Source: Streptococcus sp. S784/96/1
GTDB lineage: Bacteria > Bacillota > Bacilli > Lactobacillales > Streptococcaceae
Direction of reading: 5' to 3'
NCBI RefSeq assembly: GCF_902729355.1
Contig: NZ_CACVCC010000005.1
Span: 1-64,000, forward strand
DNA length: 64,000 nt
The stretch's first letter is position 1. Each line of letters opens with the position of its first letter. Made by a program: the position numbers and the translations under genes. The notes under the pieces were generated by a model. That model searched no databases. It saw nothing but the letters and a program-made list of their open reading frames with translations, and had not been told where the DNA came from. Of this stretch, positions 47,881-56,671 are shown in pieces.

Positions 47881-48518
47881 TGTTAGAAATAAAAAAAGGG
47901 TATAAGTGCTATTATAAACAGAGTATTTTAAATAACGTAAACTTACGTTTTGAACCTCAAAATATTTATGGCTTAAAAGGTGATAATGGTTCTGGAAAGA
48001 CTGTTTTACTCAAGCTCTTAGCGGGGATTATCCGCCTTGATAGAGGGGATGTATTTCAAAATGGGATTAGTTATGGTAAAAATTTAAAATACATTCAAAA
48101 TGCTGGAATTGTTATTGAAAAGGTGGAATTTTTATCTTACCTTACATTAAAAGAGAATCTGGAGTTGTTAAAATTTCTTTCACCTAATATTACGAATGAT
48201 GATATTGATTACTGGATTGATTATTATAATCTGTATGACTTTGAAAATATAAAATATAATCATCTTTCATTGGGGACACAGCAGAAAATGGGGCTAATTC
48301 AGGCATTTATACACAAACCAGATGTTCTTCTTCTAGACGAACCGATGAATGCTTTGGATGAGAAGAGTGTTTTGTTAACTAAGAAAGTTATTTTGTCTTA
48401 TAGAGATAAAAAGAAAGGTTTAGTTATCTTGACTTCGCATATTTCAGAAAATATCACAGACTTGTGTAATGAGATATTTTTATTAGAAGAGGGAGAGGTT
48501 AAAGTGGTTAAAGAATAG
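47880..48518 (+). CDS. ABC transporter ATP-binding protein of the bacteriocin-like locus
   Basis: This 212-residue ATPase has Walker A GDNGSGKTV (about residue 35), signature LSLGTQQK, Walker B LLLDEPMNALD and H-loop SHISEN. The ATG shares its first A with the previous stop (TGATG overlap). A longer in-frame start at 47802 lies in the permease gene and is rejected. It resembles CcmA/BcrA-type ATPases of bacteriocin immunity exporters. It is the last gene of the unit; no convincing terminator is seen after it, only a 134-base gap before the GNAT gene. Confidence 0.85.
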   Translation: MLEIKKGYKCYYKQSILNNVNLRFEPQNIYGLKGDNGSGKTVLLKLLAGIIRLDRGDVFQNGISYGKNLKYIQNAGIVIEKVEFLSYLTLKENLELLKFLSPNITNDDIDYWIDYYNLYDFENIKYNHLSLGTQQKMGLIQAFIHKPDVLLLDEPMNALDEKSVLLTKKVILSYRDKKKGLVILTSHISENITDLCNEIFLLEEGEVKVVKE

Positions 48519-48652
48519 TTGCTCACTCCCCGAATATTTCATAGAAGTGTCACAAGACATTCAATTAGAGTCAAATTAAAATGTTCCTTTATTGAAAATC
48601 GCCTATTTGGTGATTTTTTTGTTATAATGTGGAAAAAGCTGGAGGTACTCCC

Positions 48653-49166
48653 ATGGAAGTAAGGAAGATTAGCCTAGAGGATAAAAATGCGTTTCAGAGA
48701 TTTGAAGAAGCCATGTTGAGGGATAAGCAAATCAATCCTTTTGTGGAATGGTGGGAGACTGTTAATTTTGAAAACTATGTTGCAGATAGTGACAGCTCTG
48801 AGAATAAAAAAAGATGGTCAATCTTGGTCAACTTTTACTCGTTATTTTGCCTTTGATAAGGGAGATATTCTTGGGATGCTGATTTGTTTTTGGGAAATTG
48901 AGCATCCTGATTGTCAAAAATTAGGGCATTTAGGTTATATGGTAGCCCCAGCTTTTAGGAAACAAGGTGTGGCTTTTGAGCTAGTTCAATATGGACTTGA
49001 ACGCTATCGTGAAAAAGGAATTTCTAGTATTTATATTGCCATGGATGAGAAAAATGTGGCTAGTCGTAAAATAGCTGAAAAAGCTGGTGGAAGACTATTA
49101 GGGACTTTTGATATTGATTTTCAAGGGAGACAGCTAAAATCAGTTAGATATGAGGTAGAGCTATGA
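48653..49166 (+). pseudogene. GNAT acetyltransferase, frameshifted at an A7 tract
   Basis: The frame starts MEVRKISLEDKNAFQRFEEA and is lost at AATAAAAAAAGATGG (about 48806-48812). The downstream frame continues DGQSWSTFTRYFAFDKGDIL and the acetyl-CoA motif RKQGVAFELVQYGLERYRE, then ends with a stop overlapping the next gene. With six A instead of seven the two parts join into one GNAT of about 170 residues. It is a paralogue of the next gene. Slippage, a sequencing error or true loss are all possible. Confidence 0.8.
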
Positions 49167-49675
49167 TTGAAATAAGAAGATTAGAAGAAACTGACGAGAA
49201 AAGTTTTCGTCAATTTCAAGAAATTTTATTAGCAGAAAAAGCAGCAGGGAATGATTTTGTTGAAACGAAAAAAGTGGAAAATTTTTCAGCCTTTCTTGCA
49301 AAATGCCGTCAAAATGAAGTAGATACTGGTAATCCAGACTGGGCGACTTCAACGAATTTTTATTACTTTTTGAATGGCGAGATTGTGGCACGTATTGGTT
49401 GCCGTTGGGAATTGAAAGGTGACTTAGCTCGCGTTGGTGGTCATATTGGCTACGTGACAAGGACGGATTTTCGTGGCCGTGGTATCATGGCAGAACTAGT
49501 AACCTTCGCCCTAAAAGAATATGCCAGACGTGGTATCACAGAGGTGCTCATTACGGCGCGTGAGGACAATATCCCTAGTAGAAAAACGATTGAACATTTT
49601 GAAGCGAGGCTGGATGGTTTTGTTGAGGATAATGGTCATCGTTATGCTAGGTATTGGGTGAAGACAGGAGAATAA
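49163..49675 (+). CDS. GNAT family N-acetyltransferase
   Basis: This 170-residue enzyme transfers an acetyl group from acetyl-CoA to an unknown amine. The acetyl-CoA loop is RTDFRGRGIMAELVTFAL (Q/R-x-x-G-x-G/A type, about residue 100). N-terminal MIEIRRLEETDEKSFRQF aligns with the preceding broken GNAT, showing a tandem duplication. Its ATG overlaps that gene's stop. The HAD gene follows after six bases, so it is part of a short operon. Confidence 0.9.
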   Translation: MIEIRRLEETDEKSFRQFQEILLAEKAAGNDFVETKKVENFSAFLAKCRQNEVDTGNPDWATSTNFYYFLNGEIVARIGCRWELKGDLARVGGHIGYVTRTDFRGRGIMAELVTFALKEYARRGITEVLITAREDNIPSRKTIEHFEARLDGFVEDNGHRYARYWVKTGE

Positions 49676-49681
49676 GATAGG

Positions 49682-50302
49682 ATGGGAAAAACGACCTTTA
49701 TTTGGGATTTTGATGGGACTTTGGTAGAATCGTATGAAGCTATTGAAGACGTTTTAACCCTGTTGTATCAGGTTTACGATTTTCCGTTTAATCGTGATTT
49801 TGTGATGTCCTATGTCATTGAAACGTCAATCGGTCAGCTCTTAAGAGACTTGTCTCAAGAGCATAATATTTCCTTTGACGAATTGCTCAGCTTTTTTAAT
49901 AAAGAGCAAGAAGCTCGTGACCATATGATTTCACTCATGCCTGGGGCCAAAGCGGTGCTAGAACAGACTGCTGAGATGGAAATTCAGCATTTTATCTATA
50001 CCCATAAAGGCGCCTCCACAGGAGCAGTGCTCAAAAATTTGGGAATAGATGCCTATTTTACAGAGGTTATCACATCTGCCAATGGATTCAAGCGTAAACC
50101 AGATCCAGAAGCTGTAACCTACTTGATGGAAAAATATCAGTTAGATAAAGCCAACACCTACTACATTGGGGATCGTCGTTTAGATGCTGAAGTTGCTATA
50201 AATGCTGGTATCAAGTCTATCAATTTACGAGAACCAGCGTCAGCTTTGAACCAAAAAATCAAGCAACTCAGTGACTTACTAGCCCTTTTTATGATAAAAT
50301 AG
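49682..50302 (+). CDS. HAD hydrolase (phosphoglycolate phosphatase-like)
   Basis: This 206-residue HAD phosphatase has motif I DFDGTLVES, motif II IYTHKG, the Lys motif NGFKRKPDPEAV and motif IV GDRRLDAEVAINAG. The cap domain lies between residues 18 and 85. It acts on a small phosphorylated metabolite or nucleotide; the specific substrate is unknown. It sits between a GNAT and an O-methyltransferase, with gaps of six and five bases, so co-transcription is likely. Confidence 0.9.
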   Translation: MGKTTFIWDFDGTLVESYEAIEDVLTLLYQVYDFPFNRDFVMSYVIETSIGQLLRDLSQEHNISFDELLSFFNKEQEARDHMISLMPGAKAVLEQTAEMEIQHFIYTHKGASTGAVLKNLGIDAYFTEVITSANGFKRKPDPEAVTYLMEKYQLDKANTYYIGDRRLDAEVAINAGIKSINLREPASALNQKIKQLSDLLALFMIK

Positions 50303-50307
50303 ACCAC

Positions 50308-51012
50308 ATGGTTAAATCTTATAGTAAAAATGCAAATCACAATATGCGACGTCCAGTTGTAAAAGAGGATGTTGTCCATTACATGCGGACAAAGCAAAAA
50401 CAAAATGAAGGTCATTTAGCTGAGCTAGAAGCCTTTGCTCGTCAAGAAAACATCCCGATTATTCAGCATGAAGTTGTTGCTTATTTTCGTTTACTTATGC
50501 AAACCTTGCAACCGAAAAATATCCTTGAAATTGGGACAGCAATCGGTTTTTCCGCTCTTTTGATGGCAGAATATGCCCCAGATGCTAAAATCACCACGAT
50601 TGATCGCAACGAAGAAATGATTGCCTTTGCAAAGGAAAATTTTGCAAAATATGACACGCGTCAGCAAATTACCTTAGTTGAAGGAGATGCAGTTGACATG
50701 CTCGCAACGCTTGATGACGACTTTGATTTTGTATTCATGGATTCAGCAAAGTCTAAATACGTTGTCTTTCTGCCTGAAGTTCTCAAGCGCCTGAAAGTTG
50801 GTGGCGTCATCATTTTTGATGATATTTTCCAAGGGGGCGATATTGCAAAGCCGATTCAAGAAGTTCGTCGTGGGCAAAGGACCATTTACCGTGGTTTACA
50901 TCGTCTATTTGAACAGACATTGAACCACCCAGATTTAACAGCTAGTCTCATTCCACTTAGTGATGGTCTATTGATGTTACGCAAAAATGCAGAGCATATT
51001 GGACTTGATTAA
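50308..51012 (+). CDS. SAM-dependent O-methyltransferase (YrrM/caffeoyl-CoA type)
   Basis: This 234-residue methyltransferase has motif I EIGTAIGFSALLMAEYAP (residues about 75-92), TIDRNEEMIAFAKENF, and FDFVFMDSAKSKY with metal ligands in IIFDDIFQGG. It belongs to the bacterial YrrM family, for which RNA or small-molecule hydroxyls have been proposed. prsA follows after a structured leader, a frequent order in streptococci. It has a short basic N-terminal tail (MVKSYSKNANHNMRR) before the conserved part. Confidence 0.88.
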   Translation: MVKSYSKNANHNMRRPVVKEDVVHYMRTKQKQNEGHLAELEAFARQENIPIIQHEVVAYFRLLMQTLQPKNILEIGTAIGFSALLMAEYAPDAKITTIDRNEEMIAFAKENFAKYDTRQQITLVEGDAVDMLATLDDDFDFVFMDSAKSKYVVFLPEVLKRLKVGGVIIFDDIFQGGDIAKPIQEVRRGQRTIYRGLHRLFEQTLNHPDLTASLIPLSDGLLMLRKNAEHIGLD

Positions 51013-51068
51013 GTTATTTTTTAGAAAATATGATATAATAAAAAAGTTAATGAAATTATAGAGAAAGA

Positions 51069-51145
51069 ATGAGTGTTTTGGAAAAAAGCAGAGCAAGATT
51101 CTGATTTTCCGATGTCAAATAGCATTTGAACTGTTTGACGCTCAT
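51069..51145 (+). promoter_or_regulatory. Structured leader of prsA
   Basis: ATGAGTG (51069-51075) pairs with CGCTCAT (51139-51145). Inside are two hairpins, GGAAAA..CAGA/TCTG..TTTTCC and GTCAAA/TTTGAC, so a three-way junction is possible. The start codon at 51160 follows GGTATTTTATAAAC without a Shine-Dalgarno. A TATAAT promoter lies at about 51035. Confidence 0.45.
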
Positions 51146-51159
51146 GGTATTTTATAAAC

Positions 51160-52125
51160 ATGAAGAAAAAATTCGCTACAGGTCTTGTGACCTTAATGTC
51201 AATCACTGCTTTGGCAGCGTGTGCTGGTAAATCAAGCACGGATGATAAGCTTGTGACAATGAAGGGTGACTACATTACTGTTACAGACTTTTTTAACCAA
51301 ATCAAATCAACCCAAGAAGCTCAACGATCAATGGTGACTCTCATTTTGGATAAAGTTTTGGAAGAACAGTATGGTAATAAAGTAACTAAAAAAGAAAGTG
51401 ATGAGGCTTATAACAAAGAAGTTGAGGCTTATGGCTCATCATACCAACAAATCCTATTGATGAATGGGATGACTGAAGAAACTTACAAACAACAAATTCG
51501 CGTACAAATGTTATTGAACTATGCGATAGAGCAAGCTGCTAAAAAAGAGTTAACAGAAGAGTTATATCAAAAGCTCTACAATGACTATGTACCAGAGGTG
51601 ACAGCAGAATTAATTCAATTGAACAATCAAGATGAAGCTAACGGTGTTTTAGCAGAAGTTAGAGCTGAGGGAGCCGACTTTGCCAAAATTGCTTCTGAAA
51701 AATCATTGGATAAAACGATTGAACACAAGTTTGATTCAGTAAGTACAGAAATTCCAGCTGAAGTTATTAAGGCTGCTGGTACTCTTGAAAAAGGTGCAAT
51801 CTCTGAAGTAATTTCAGTGGAAAATGCTAATACTCTTAAGACAAGTTATTATATTGTTAAAGTAACGGCTAAAACTGAGAAAGATGCTGATTGGAAAACA
51901 TATAAAGATCGCTTGAAAGAGACTTATTTGGCTGAAAAGAAAACTGATGTTACTTTCCAAAATAAAATTATTGCAGCCGCACTTGAAAAATCAAATGTCA
52001 AAATCAAAGATAATAACTTCTCTTCTGTTTTGTCACAATATGCGGCGACAAATGAAACCACAACTGTTTCTGAAACCACAACATCTAGTGAGCAAGAAAC
52101 ATCAGAAGCTACTACTCAAAAATAA
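51160..52125 (+). CDS. prsA: Foldase lipoprotein PrsA
   Basis: This 321-residue extracytoplasmic chaperone helps fold proteins after Sec export. The signal peptide ends with lipobox TALAAC (Cys about residue 21). The central parvulin-like PPIase domain (about residues 130-235) lies between N- and C-terminal chaperone arms. The tail is Ser/Thr/Glu rich and disordered (TTTVSETTTSSEQE). It works with secA in the same window. No Shine-Dalgarno is seen at the start; initiation may depend on the leader. A T-box leader begins right after its stop. Confidence 0.92.
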   Translation: MKKKFATGLVTLMSITALAACAGKSSTDDKLVTMKGDYITVTDFFNQIKSTQEAQRSMVTLILDKVLEEQYGNKVTKKESDEAYNKEVEAYGSSYQQILLMNGMTEETYKQQIRVQMLLNYAIEQAAKKELTEELYQKLYNDYVPEVTAELIQLNNQDEANGVLAEVRAEGADFAKIASEKSLDKTIEHKFDSVSTEIPAEVIKAAGTLEKGAISEVISVENANTLKTSYYIVKVTAKTEKDADWKTYKDRLKETYLAEKKTDVTFQNKIIAAALEKSNVKIKDNNFSSVLSQYAATNETTTVSETTTSSEQETSEATTQK

Positions 52126-52126
52126 G

Positions 52127-52312
52127 ATTTAGAATGGATAAGGTAATATTTTTTCAGAAAGGTGGCGGTTGCTGTGAGTCACTAAAATGATCTTATCTTG
52201 CTACTAAGTCCCATAACCGAATACAAATGAGGATGACAAGGTCATTGAATGGAGGTGGTACCGCGGTAAAATCGCCCTCCGTTTGCTGACTTTGTTGTTT
52301 TCTTTTGGGAGG
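52127..52312 (+). promoter_or_regulatory. T-box leader, inferred specifier Ala GCU, possibly translational
   Basis: Stem I is closed by ATTTAG/CTAAGT (52127-52132, 52204-52209) and GATAAG/CTTATC (52137-52142, 52192-52197). Between the 3' arms lies TT-GCT-A, giving specifier GCU (52200-52202). A GGTTGCTGTGAG apical segment, an ATGAC/GTCAT hairpin and TGGTACCGCGG (T-box, 52256-52266) follow. The antiterminator pairs GGAGG with CCTCC (52276-52280). CCCTCC (52275-52280) can pair instead with GGGAGG (52307-52312), the ribosome-binding site of the next gene. No U-run terminator is seen. alaS lies 0.8 kb downstream. Confidence 0.75.
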
Positions 52313-52317
52313 TCATT

Positions 52318-52800
52318 ATGAAACATTTTGAAATCAAACAAAAAATGTGGTTACTAGGAGGAAAGTTCACCATCTCAGATGACTTGGGAATAACTGCCTA
52401 TCAGGTTGAAGGAAGTTTTCTCCAAATCCCAAAAAACTTTACGATTACAGATATGCAAGGACGAGTGATTAGTCACATTGAAAAGCAAGTTTTTACATAG
52501 CTACCACGCTTTGATATTCAGTTGACAAGTGGTCAGTTTTTCACGCTACGAAAGGAATTTACCTTCTTCAAACCAAGGTATCAGATTGATAACTTGGAAA
52601 TAACTGTTCAAGGTAATCTTTGGGATATGGATTTTGAATTGGTTCAAAATGGTCAATCCATTGCTCGTATCTCTCAAGAATGGTTCCGCATGACATCGAC
52701 CTACCAGATTGAGGTTTACGATGATGACTATGCTGACCTTGTCATTTCACTAGTGATTGCCATTGATTACGTTAAGGAAATGGAAAATCGGCGGAACTAG
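52318..52800 (+). pseudogene. LURP-one-related (YxjI-like) protein with one nonsense codon
   Basis: Two fragments in the same frame (60 and about 100 codons) are split by TAG at 52498-52500. The first has MKHFEIKQKMWLLGGKFTIS and ITDMQGRVISHIEKQ, the second LPRFDIQL and WDMDFELVQNGQSIARISQE, giving the beta-barrel pattern of LURP-one/tubby-like proteins. Without the stop it would be about 160 residues, which is the usual size. GGGAGG precedes the ATG and can be covered by the T-box leader. The function of this family in streptococci is unknown. Confidence 0.8.
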
Positions 52801-52997
52801 GTTATTGCTAATCTTGAATGAAGCTTGTCCACTATTTTAGTGGCACCATTTTACTACATTCGATTGATTTCAATTTCAAACACTTTTAGAGATTGAACTC
52901 AGGCTACGGACGGTGTCAAAAAGACAAACACTTCCTAGACGTCAGCATCTTCGTCAGGTTTTCTATTTCTTCAAAATAAAAAAATTATGAAAGGAAA

Positions 52998-53113
52998 GTT
53001 CAGTTAGGGAAATTAACTGAACCCGAGCTAAAAGCGTCGGAAAAAAGATAGACCGCCTTGTGTGCAAGCACACGGCGTTGGTCTCCTATTTTTCTCTCGC
53101 TTTCTTAACGCTC
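52998..53113 (+). promoter_or_regulatory. Hairpin-rich leader of alaS
   Basis: GTTCAGTTA/TAACTGAAC (52998-53022) forms a first hairpin. A second long one is closed by GAGC (53025-53028) and GCTC (53110-53113), with AAAGCG/CGCTTT and GAAAAA/TTTTTC inside. Its tip is AGACC-GCC-GTGTGC/GCACAC-GGC-GGTCT (53050-53084). The tip is followed by CCTATTTTT and could also act as an intrinsic terminator. ATG 53128 lacks a clear Shine-Dalgarno. 52801-52997 shows no gene. Confidence 0.5.
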
Positions 53114-53127
53114 TTGGTATCTTAATT

Positions 53128-55746
53128 ATGAAACAATTATCTTCTGCTCAGATTCGTCAAATGTGGTTGGATTTCTGGAAGTCAAAGGGTCACTCTGTTG
53201 AGCCTTCGGCTAATCTTGTCCCAGTTAACGACCCAACGCTTCTTTGGATTAACTCCGGGGTTGCGACACTAAAAAAATATTTTGATGGGTCTGTGATTCC
53301 TGAGAATCCACGGATTACCAATGCGCAAAAATCAATCCGTACCAACGATATTGAAAATGTTGGTAAGACAGCACGTCACCACACCATGTTTGAAATGCTT
53401 GGAAACTTCTCTATCGGGGATTATTTTCGTGACGAAGCGATTGAATGGGGCTTTGAACTGTTGACGAGTGAGGAGTGGTTTGCTTTTCCAAAAGACAAGC
53501 TCTACATGACTTACTATCCATATGATAAGGATTCATACAACCGTTGGATTGCTTTGGGAGTTGAGCCAAGTCACTTGATTCCGCTCGAAGATAACTTCTG
53601 GGAAATCGGTGCTGGTCCTTCAGGTCCAGATACGGAGATTTTCTTTGACCGTGGTGAAGCTTTTGACCCCAAAAACATTGGTATTCGCTTGTTGGAAGAA
53701 GATATTGAAAACGATCGTTACATCGAAATCTGGAACATTGTCTTGTCACAATTTAACGCTGATCCAGCTGTTCCACGCTCAGAATACAAAGAATTGCCTA
53801 ACAAAAACATTGATACGGGCGCAGGTCTAGAGCGTCTGGCTGCGATTTTCCAAGGGGCTAAGACAAACTTTGAAACAGACCTCTTTATGCCGATTATTCG
53901 TGAAGTGGAAAAATTGTCTGGTCAAACGTACGACCAAGATGGCGATAACATGAGCTTTAAAGTGATTGCTGACCACATTCGTGCGCTTAGCTTTGCCATT
54001 GGTGATGGCGCTCTTCCAGGAAATGAAGGCCGTGGTTATGTCCTTCGTCGTCTCCTTCGTCGTGCCGTTATGCACGGTCGTCGCTTGGGGATTACCGAGA
54101 CTTTCCTTTACAAATTGGTTCAAATCGTTGGTCAGATCATGGAAAGCTACTACCCAGAAGTGCTTGAAAAACGTGAATTTATTGAGAAAATCGTTAAACG
54201 TGAAGAAGAGACTTTTGCCCGCACGATTGATGCTGGTTCAGGTCACCTTGAAGAGTTATTGACTGATTTGAAAGCAGCTGGCAAAGATACGCTTGAAGGA
54301 AAAGATATCTTTAAACTTTACGATACTTACGGATTCCCAGTTGAATTGACAGAAGAGTTGGCAGAAGATGCTGGCTACAAAATTGACCATGACGGGTTCA
54401 AAGCAGCCATGAAAGAGCAACAAGACCGTGCACGTGCGGCCGTGGTTAAAGGTGGCTCAATGGGTATGCAAAATGAAACCCTCGCAGGTATCACTGAGCC
54501 TTCAACATTTGTTTATGAATCAACAGAACTAGAGGCAGGCTTGTCTGTTATCATTGCAGATAACGAGCGTACTGAAGCTGTATCTGAAGGTCAAGCCCTC
54601 CTTGTCTTTGACCAAACACCATTCTACGCTGAAATGGGTGGTCAAGTTGCTGACCACGGTGTGGTGAAAAATGATCAAGGTGATACTGTTGCGCGTGTCG
54701 TAGATGTGCAAAAAGCGCCAAATGGTCAGCCATTACACACGGTAGAAGTTTTGGCAAGCCTTTCTGTTGGTACAAGCTACACGCTTTCTATTGACATTGC
54801 TCGTCGTAACAGTGTTGAGAAAAACCACACAGCGACTCACTTGCTTCATGCTGCGCTTCACCATATCATCGGTGAACACGCGACTCAGGCTGGTTCATTG
54901 AATGAAGAAAGCTTCCTTCGTTTTGACTTCACGCACTTTGAAGCGGTGACAGCTGAAGAATTACGTGCTATTGAAACACAGGTTAATGAAAAAATCTGGG
55001 AAGCTCTACCAGTTGTAACGACTGAGACAGATGTTGAGACAGCCAAAGAAATGGGAGCGATGGCGCTCTTTGGTGAGAAATACGGTAAAGTGGTTCGTGT
55101 GGTTCAAATCGGGGATTACTCTATCGAGCTTTGTGGTGGTACCCATCTTCGCAACACGTCTGAAATCGGACTCTTCAAGATTGTCAAAGAAGAAGGTATC
55201 GGTTCAGGGACTCGTCGTATTCTTGCGGTAACAGGTCAAGCAGCCTTTGAAGCTTTCCGTAATCGTGAAGATGCTTTGAAAGAGACTGCTCAAACTCTTA
55301 AAGTCCCACAAATGGATCAAGTCCCAACGAAAGTAACAGCCCTATCTGAGGAGCTCCGCCATTTACAAAAAGAAAATGCAGAGTTAAAAGAAAAAGCAGC
55401 TGCAGCTCAGGCTGGTGATGTCTTCAAAGATGTCAAAGAAGCTAACGGTGTTCGCTATATTGCAACACAAGTAGAAGTTGCTGACGCAGGTGCCCTTCGT
55501 ACTTTTGCAGATAACTGGAAACAAAAAGATTACTCAGATGTTCTAGTCCTTGTAGCAAGCATTGGTGAGAAAGTAAATGTTCTAGTAGCAAGTAAGTCTA
55601 AAGATGTGCATGCAGGTAATGTGATTAAGGAACTTGCTCCGCTTGTAGCTGGTCGTGGTGGTGGTAAACCAGACATGGCTATGGCAGGTGGTTCTGATGC
55701 TTCTGGTATTCAAAATCTCTTGAATGCTGTATCAGAGAAATTGTAA
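53128..55746 (+). CDS. alaS: Alanyl-tRNA synthetase
   Basis: This 872-residue class II synthetase has the catalytic core at residues 1 to about 450, including [33 protein letters not shown] and [13 protein letters not shown]. The editing domain has zinc/active-site motif [13 protein letters not shown] and, further on, [13 protein letters not shown]. The C-Ala oligomerisation domain includes [15 protein letters not shown]. It charges tRNA-Ala. The start at 53128 ([13 protein letters not shown]) is set by family homology, since no Shine-Dalgarno is seen and upstream codons fall in a hairpin. Regulation by the upstream Ala T-box is likely if that transcript reads through. Confidence 0.96.
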   Translation: MKQLSSAQIRQMWLDFWKSKGHSVEPSANLVPVNDPTLLWINSGVATLKKYFDGSVIPENPRITNAQKSIRTNDIENVGKTARHHTMFEMLGNFSIGDYFRDEAIEWGFELLTSEEWFAFPKDKLYMTYYPYDKDSYNRWIALGVEPSHLIPLEDNFWEIGAGPSGPDTEIFFDRGEAFDPKNIGIRLLEEDIENDRYIEIWNIVLSQFNADPAVPRSEYKELPNKNIDTGAGLERLAAIFQGAKTNFETDLFMPIIREVEKLSGQTYDQDGDNMSFKVIADHIRALSFAIGDGALPGNEGRGYVLRRLLRRAVMHGRRLGITETFLYKLVQIVGQIMESYYPEVLEKREFIEKIVKREEETFARTIDAGSGHLEELLTDLKAAGKDTLEGKDIFKLYDTYGFPVELTEELAEDAGYKIDHDGFKAAMKEQQDRARAAVVKGGSMGMQNETLAGITEPSTFVYESTELEAGLSVIIADNERTEAVSEGQALLVFDQTPFYAEMGGQVADHGVVKNDQGDTVARVVDVQKAPNGQPLHTVEVLASLSVGTSYTLSIDIARRNSVEKNHTATHLLHAALHHIIGEHATQAGSLNEESFLRFDFTHFEAVTAEELRAIETQVNEKIWEALPVVTTETDVETAKEMGAMALFGEKYGKVVRVVQIGDYSIELCGGTHLRNTSEIGLFKIVKEEGIGSGTRRILAVTGQAAFEAFRNREDALKETAQTLKVPQMDQVPTKVTALSEELRHLQKENAELKEKAAAAQAGDVFKDVKEANGVRYIATQVEVADAGALRTFADNWKQKDYSDVLVLVASIGEKVNVLVASKSKDVHAGNVIKELAPLVAGRGGGKPDMAMAGGSDASGIQNLLNAVSEKL

Positions 55747-55802
55747 GAAAATAGGAAGAGCAGGACTTATTGGTTCTGTTCTTTGCTATAAAAAGGAGAG
55801 AT

Positions 55803-56522
55803 ATGATTGGATTTGGAACGATAAGCAATGTTCTGCTAATTATTTTTGGTGGCTTTCTTGGTTTGTTTTTCAAGGCTCATCTGAAGGAATCTTTACAAAA
55901 AAGTTTAATGCAGGCTATGGGAGTAGCGGTTATTTTCCTATCAATAGCTGGAGTTTTAACTAAGATGGTGACGGTAGAACAGGAGCAATTAGTTGCTGGT
56001 CAATCTACGATGATGATTGTGACTCTAGCTTTAGGAACCATTATTGGTGAGCTTCTATCGTTAGATAGTTATATCGATCGCTTCGGTGATTATTTAAAAT
56101 ATAAGACAGGTAATGATGCTGATGGGGGATTTGTTGATGCCTTTGTAATGGCTACTTGTACGGTTTGCATAGGAGCTATGGCTATCGTTGGTAGTATTCA
56201 AGATGGAATTTCGGCAGACAGTTCAACCTTGATAGCTAAAGGTATGCTAGACATGATTATAATTGCCATAATGACGGTCTCTTTGGGAAAGGGAGCAATA
56301 TTTTCAGCGCTGCCTGTTGCTATCTTTCAAGGAAGTGTTACTTTACTGGCTTTTTTGACAGGTGGTATGCTGGAGCAAACAGCCTTAGATTATCTTAGCT
56401 TAGTTGGAAATATGCTCATTTTTTGTGTCGGTGTTAATTTATTATTTGAGATGAAAATAAAGGTAGCGAACATGCTACCAGCCATAGTGTTAGCAACTTT
56501 TTGGGGAACATTTCTTGGTTAA
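55803..56522 (+). CDS. DUF554 membrane protein (YdfK type)
   Basis: This 239-residue protein has about seven hydrophobic helices. It starts MIGFGTISNVLLIIFGG and has the DUF554 signatures LGTIIGELLSLDSYIDRFGD, FVMATCTVCIGAMAIVGS and LFSL-type helices. ATG 55803 follows AAAAGGAGAGAT. An upstream in-frame ATG (55770) would place the ribosome-binding site inside the gene. The function of DUF554 is not established; transport is suspected. A terminator follows. Confidence 0.85.
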   Translation: MIGFGTISNVLLIIFGGFLGLFFKAHLKESLQKSLMQAMGVAVIFLSIAGVLTKMVTVEQEQLVAGQSTMMIVTLALGTIIGELLSLDSYIDRFGDYLKYKTGNDADGGFVDAFVMATCTVCIGAMAIVGSIQDGISADSSTLIAKGMLDMIIIAIMTVSLGKGAIFSALPVAIFQGSVTLLAFLTGGMLEQTALDYLSLVGNMLIFCVGVNLLFEMKIKVANMLPAIVLATFWGTFLG

Positions 56523-56572
56523 TAGGGGCTAAGAAATTGGAGTGAGTTTTAACCTTATCTATTTAAAATATG

Positions 56573-56600
56573 AAAACCAAGTTCAATTGAGCTTGGTTTT
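56573..56600 (+). terminator. Terminator after the DUF554 gene
   Basis: AAAACCAAG and CTTGGTTTT pair around TTCAATTGAG. The stem is followed by AAGAAAATCC and so lacks a strong T-run beyond the stem itself. Confidence 0.6.
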
Positions 56601-56620
56601 AAGAAAATCCTAAAAAATTC

Positions 56621-56651
56621 TTGACTCTTCCCTAAGTGGATAGTGTATAAC
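56621..56651 (+). promoter_or_regulatory. MerR-type promoter with 19-bp spacer
   Basis: TTGACT (56621-56626) and TATAAC (56646-56651) are 19 bases apart, longer than the usual 17. The spacer CTTCCCTAAGTGGATAGTG has weak dyad character. An overlong spacer is the hallmark of promoters activated by MerR-type twisting. The downstream gene (ATG 56672, GAAAGGAG) is itself a MerR, so autoactivation is likely. Confidence 0.65.
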
Positions 56652-56671
56652 TGAGATAGAAAGGAGTTCTT

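Noticed and set aside
53411..54123. Minus-strand frames of 98-112 codons inside alaS
   Set aside because: They are antisense shadows of the highly biased alaS coding sequence.
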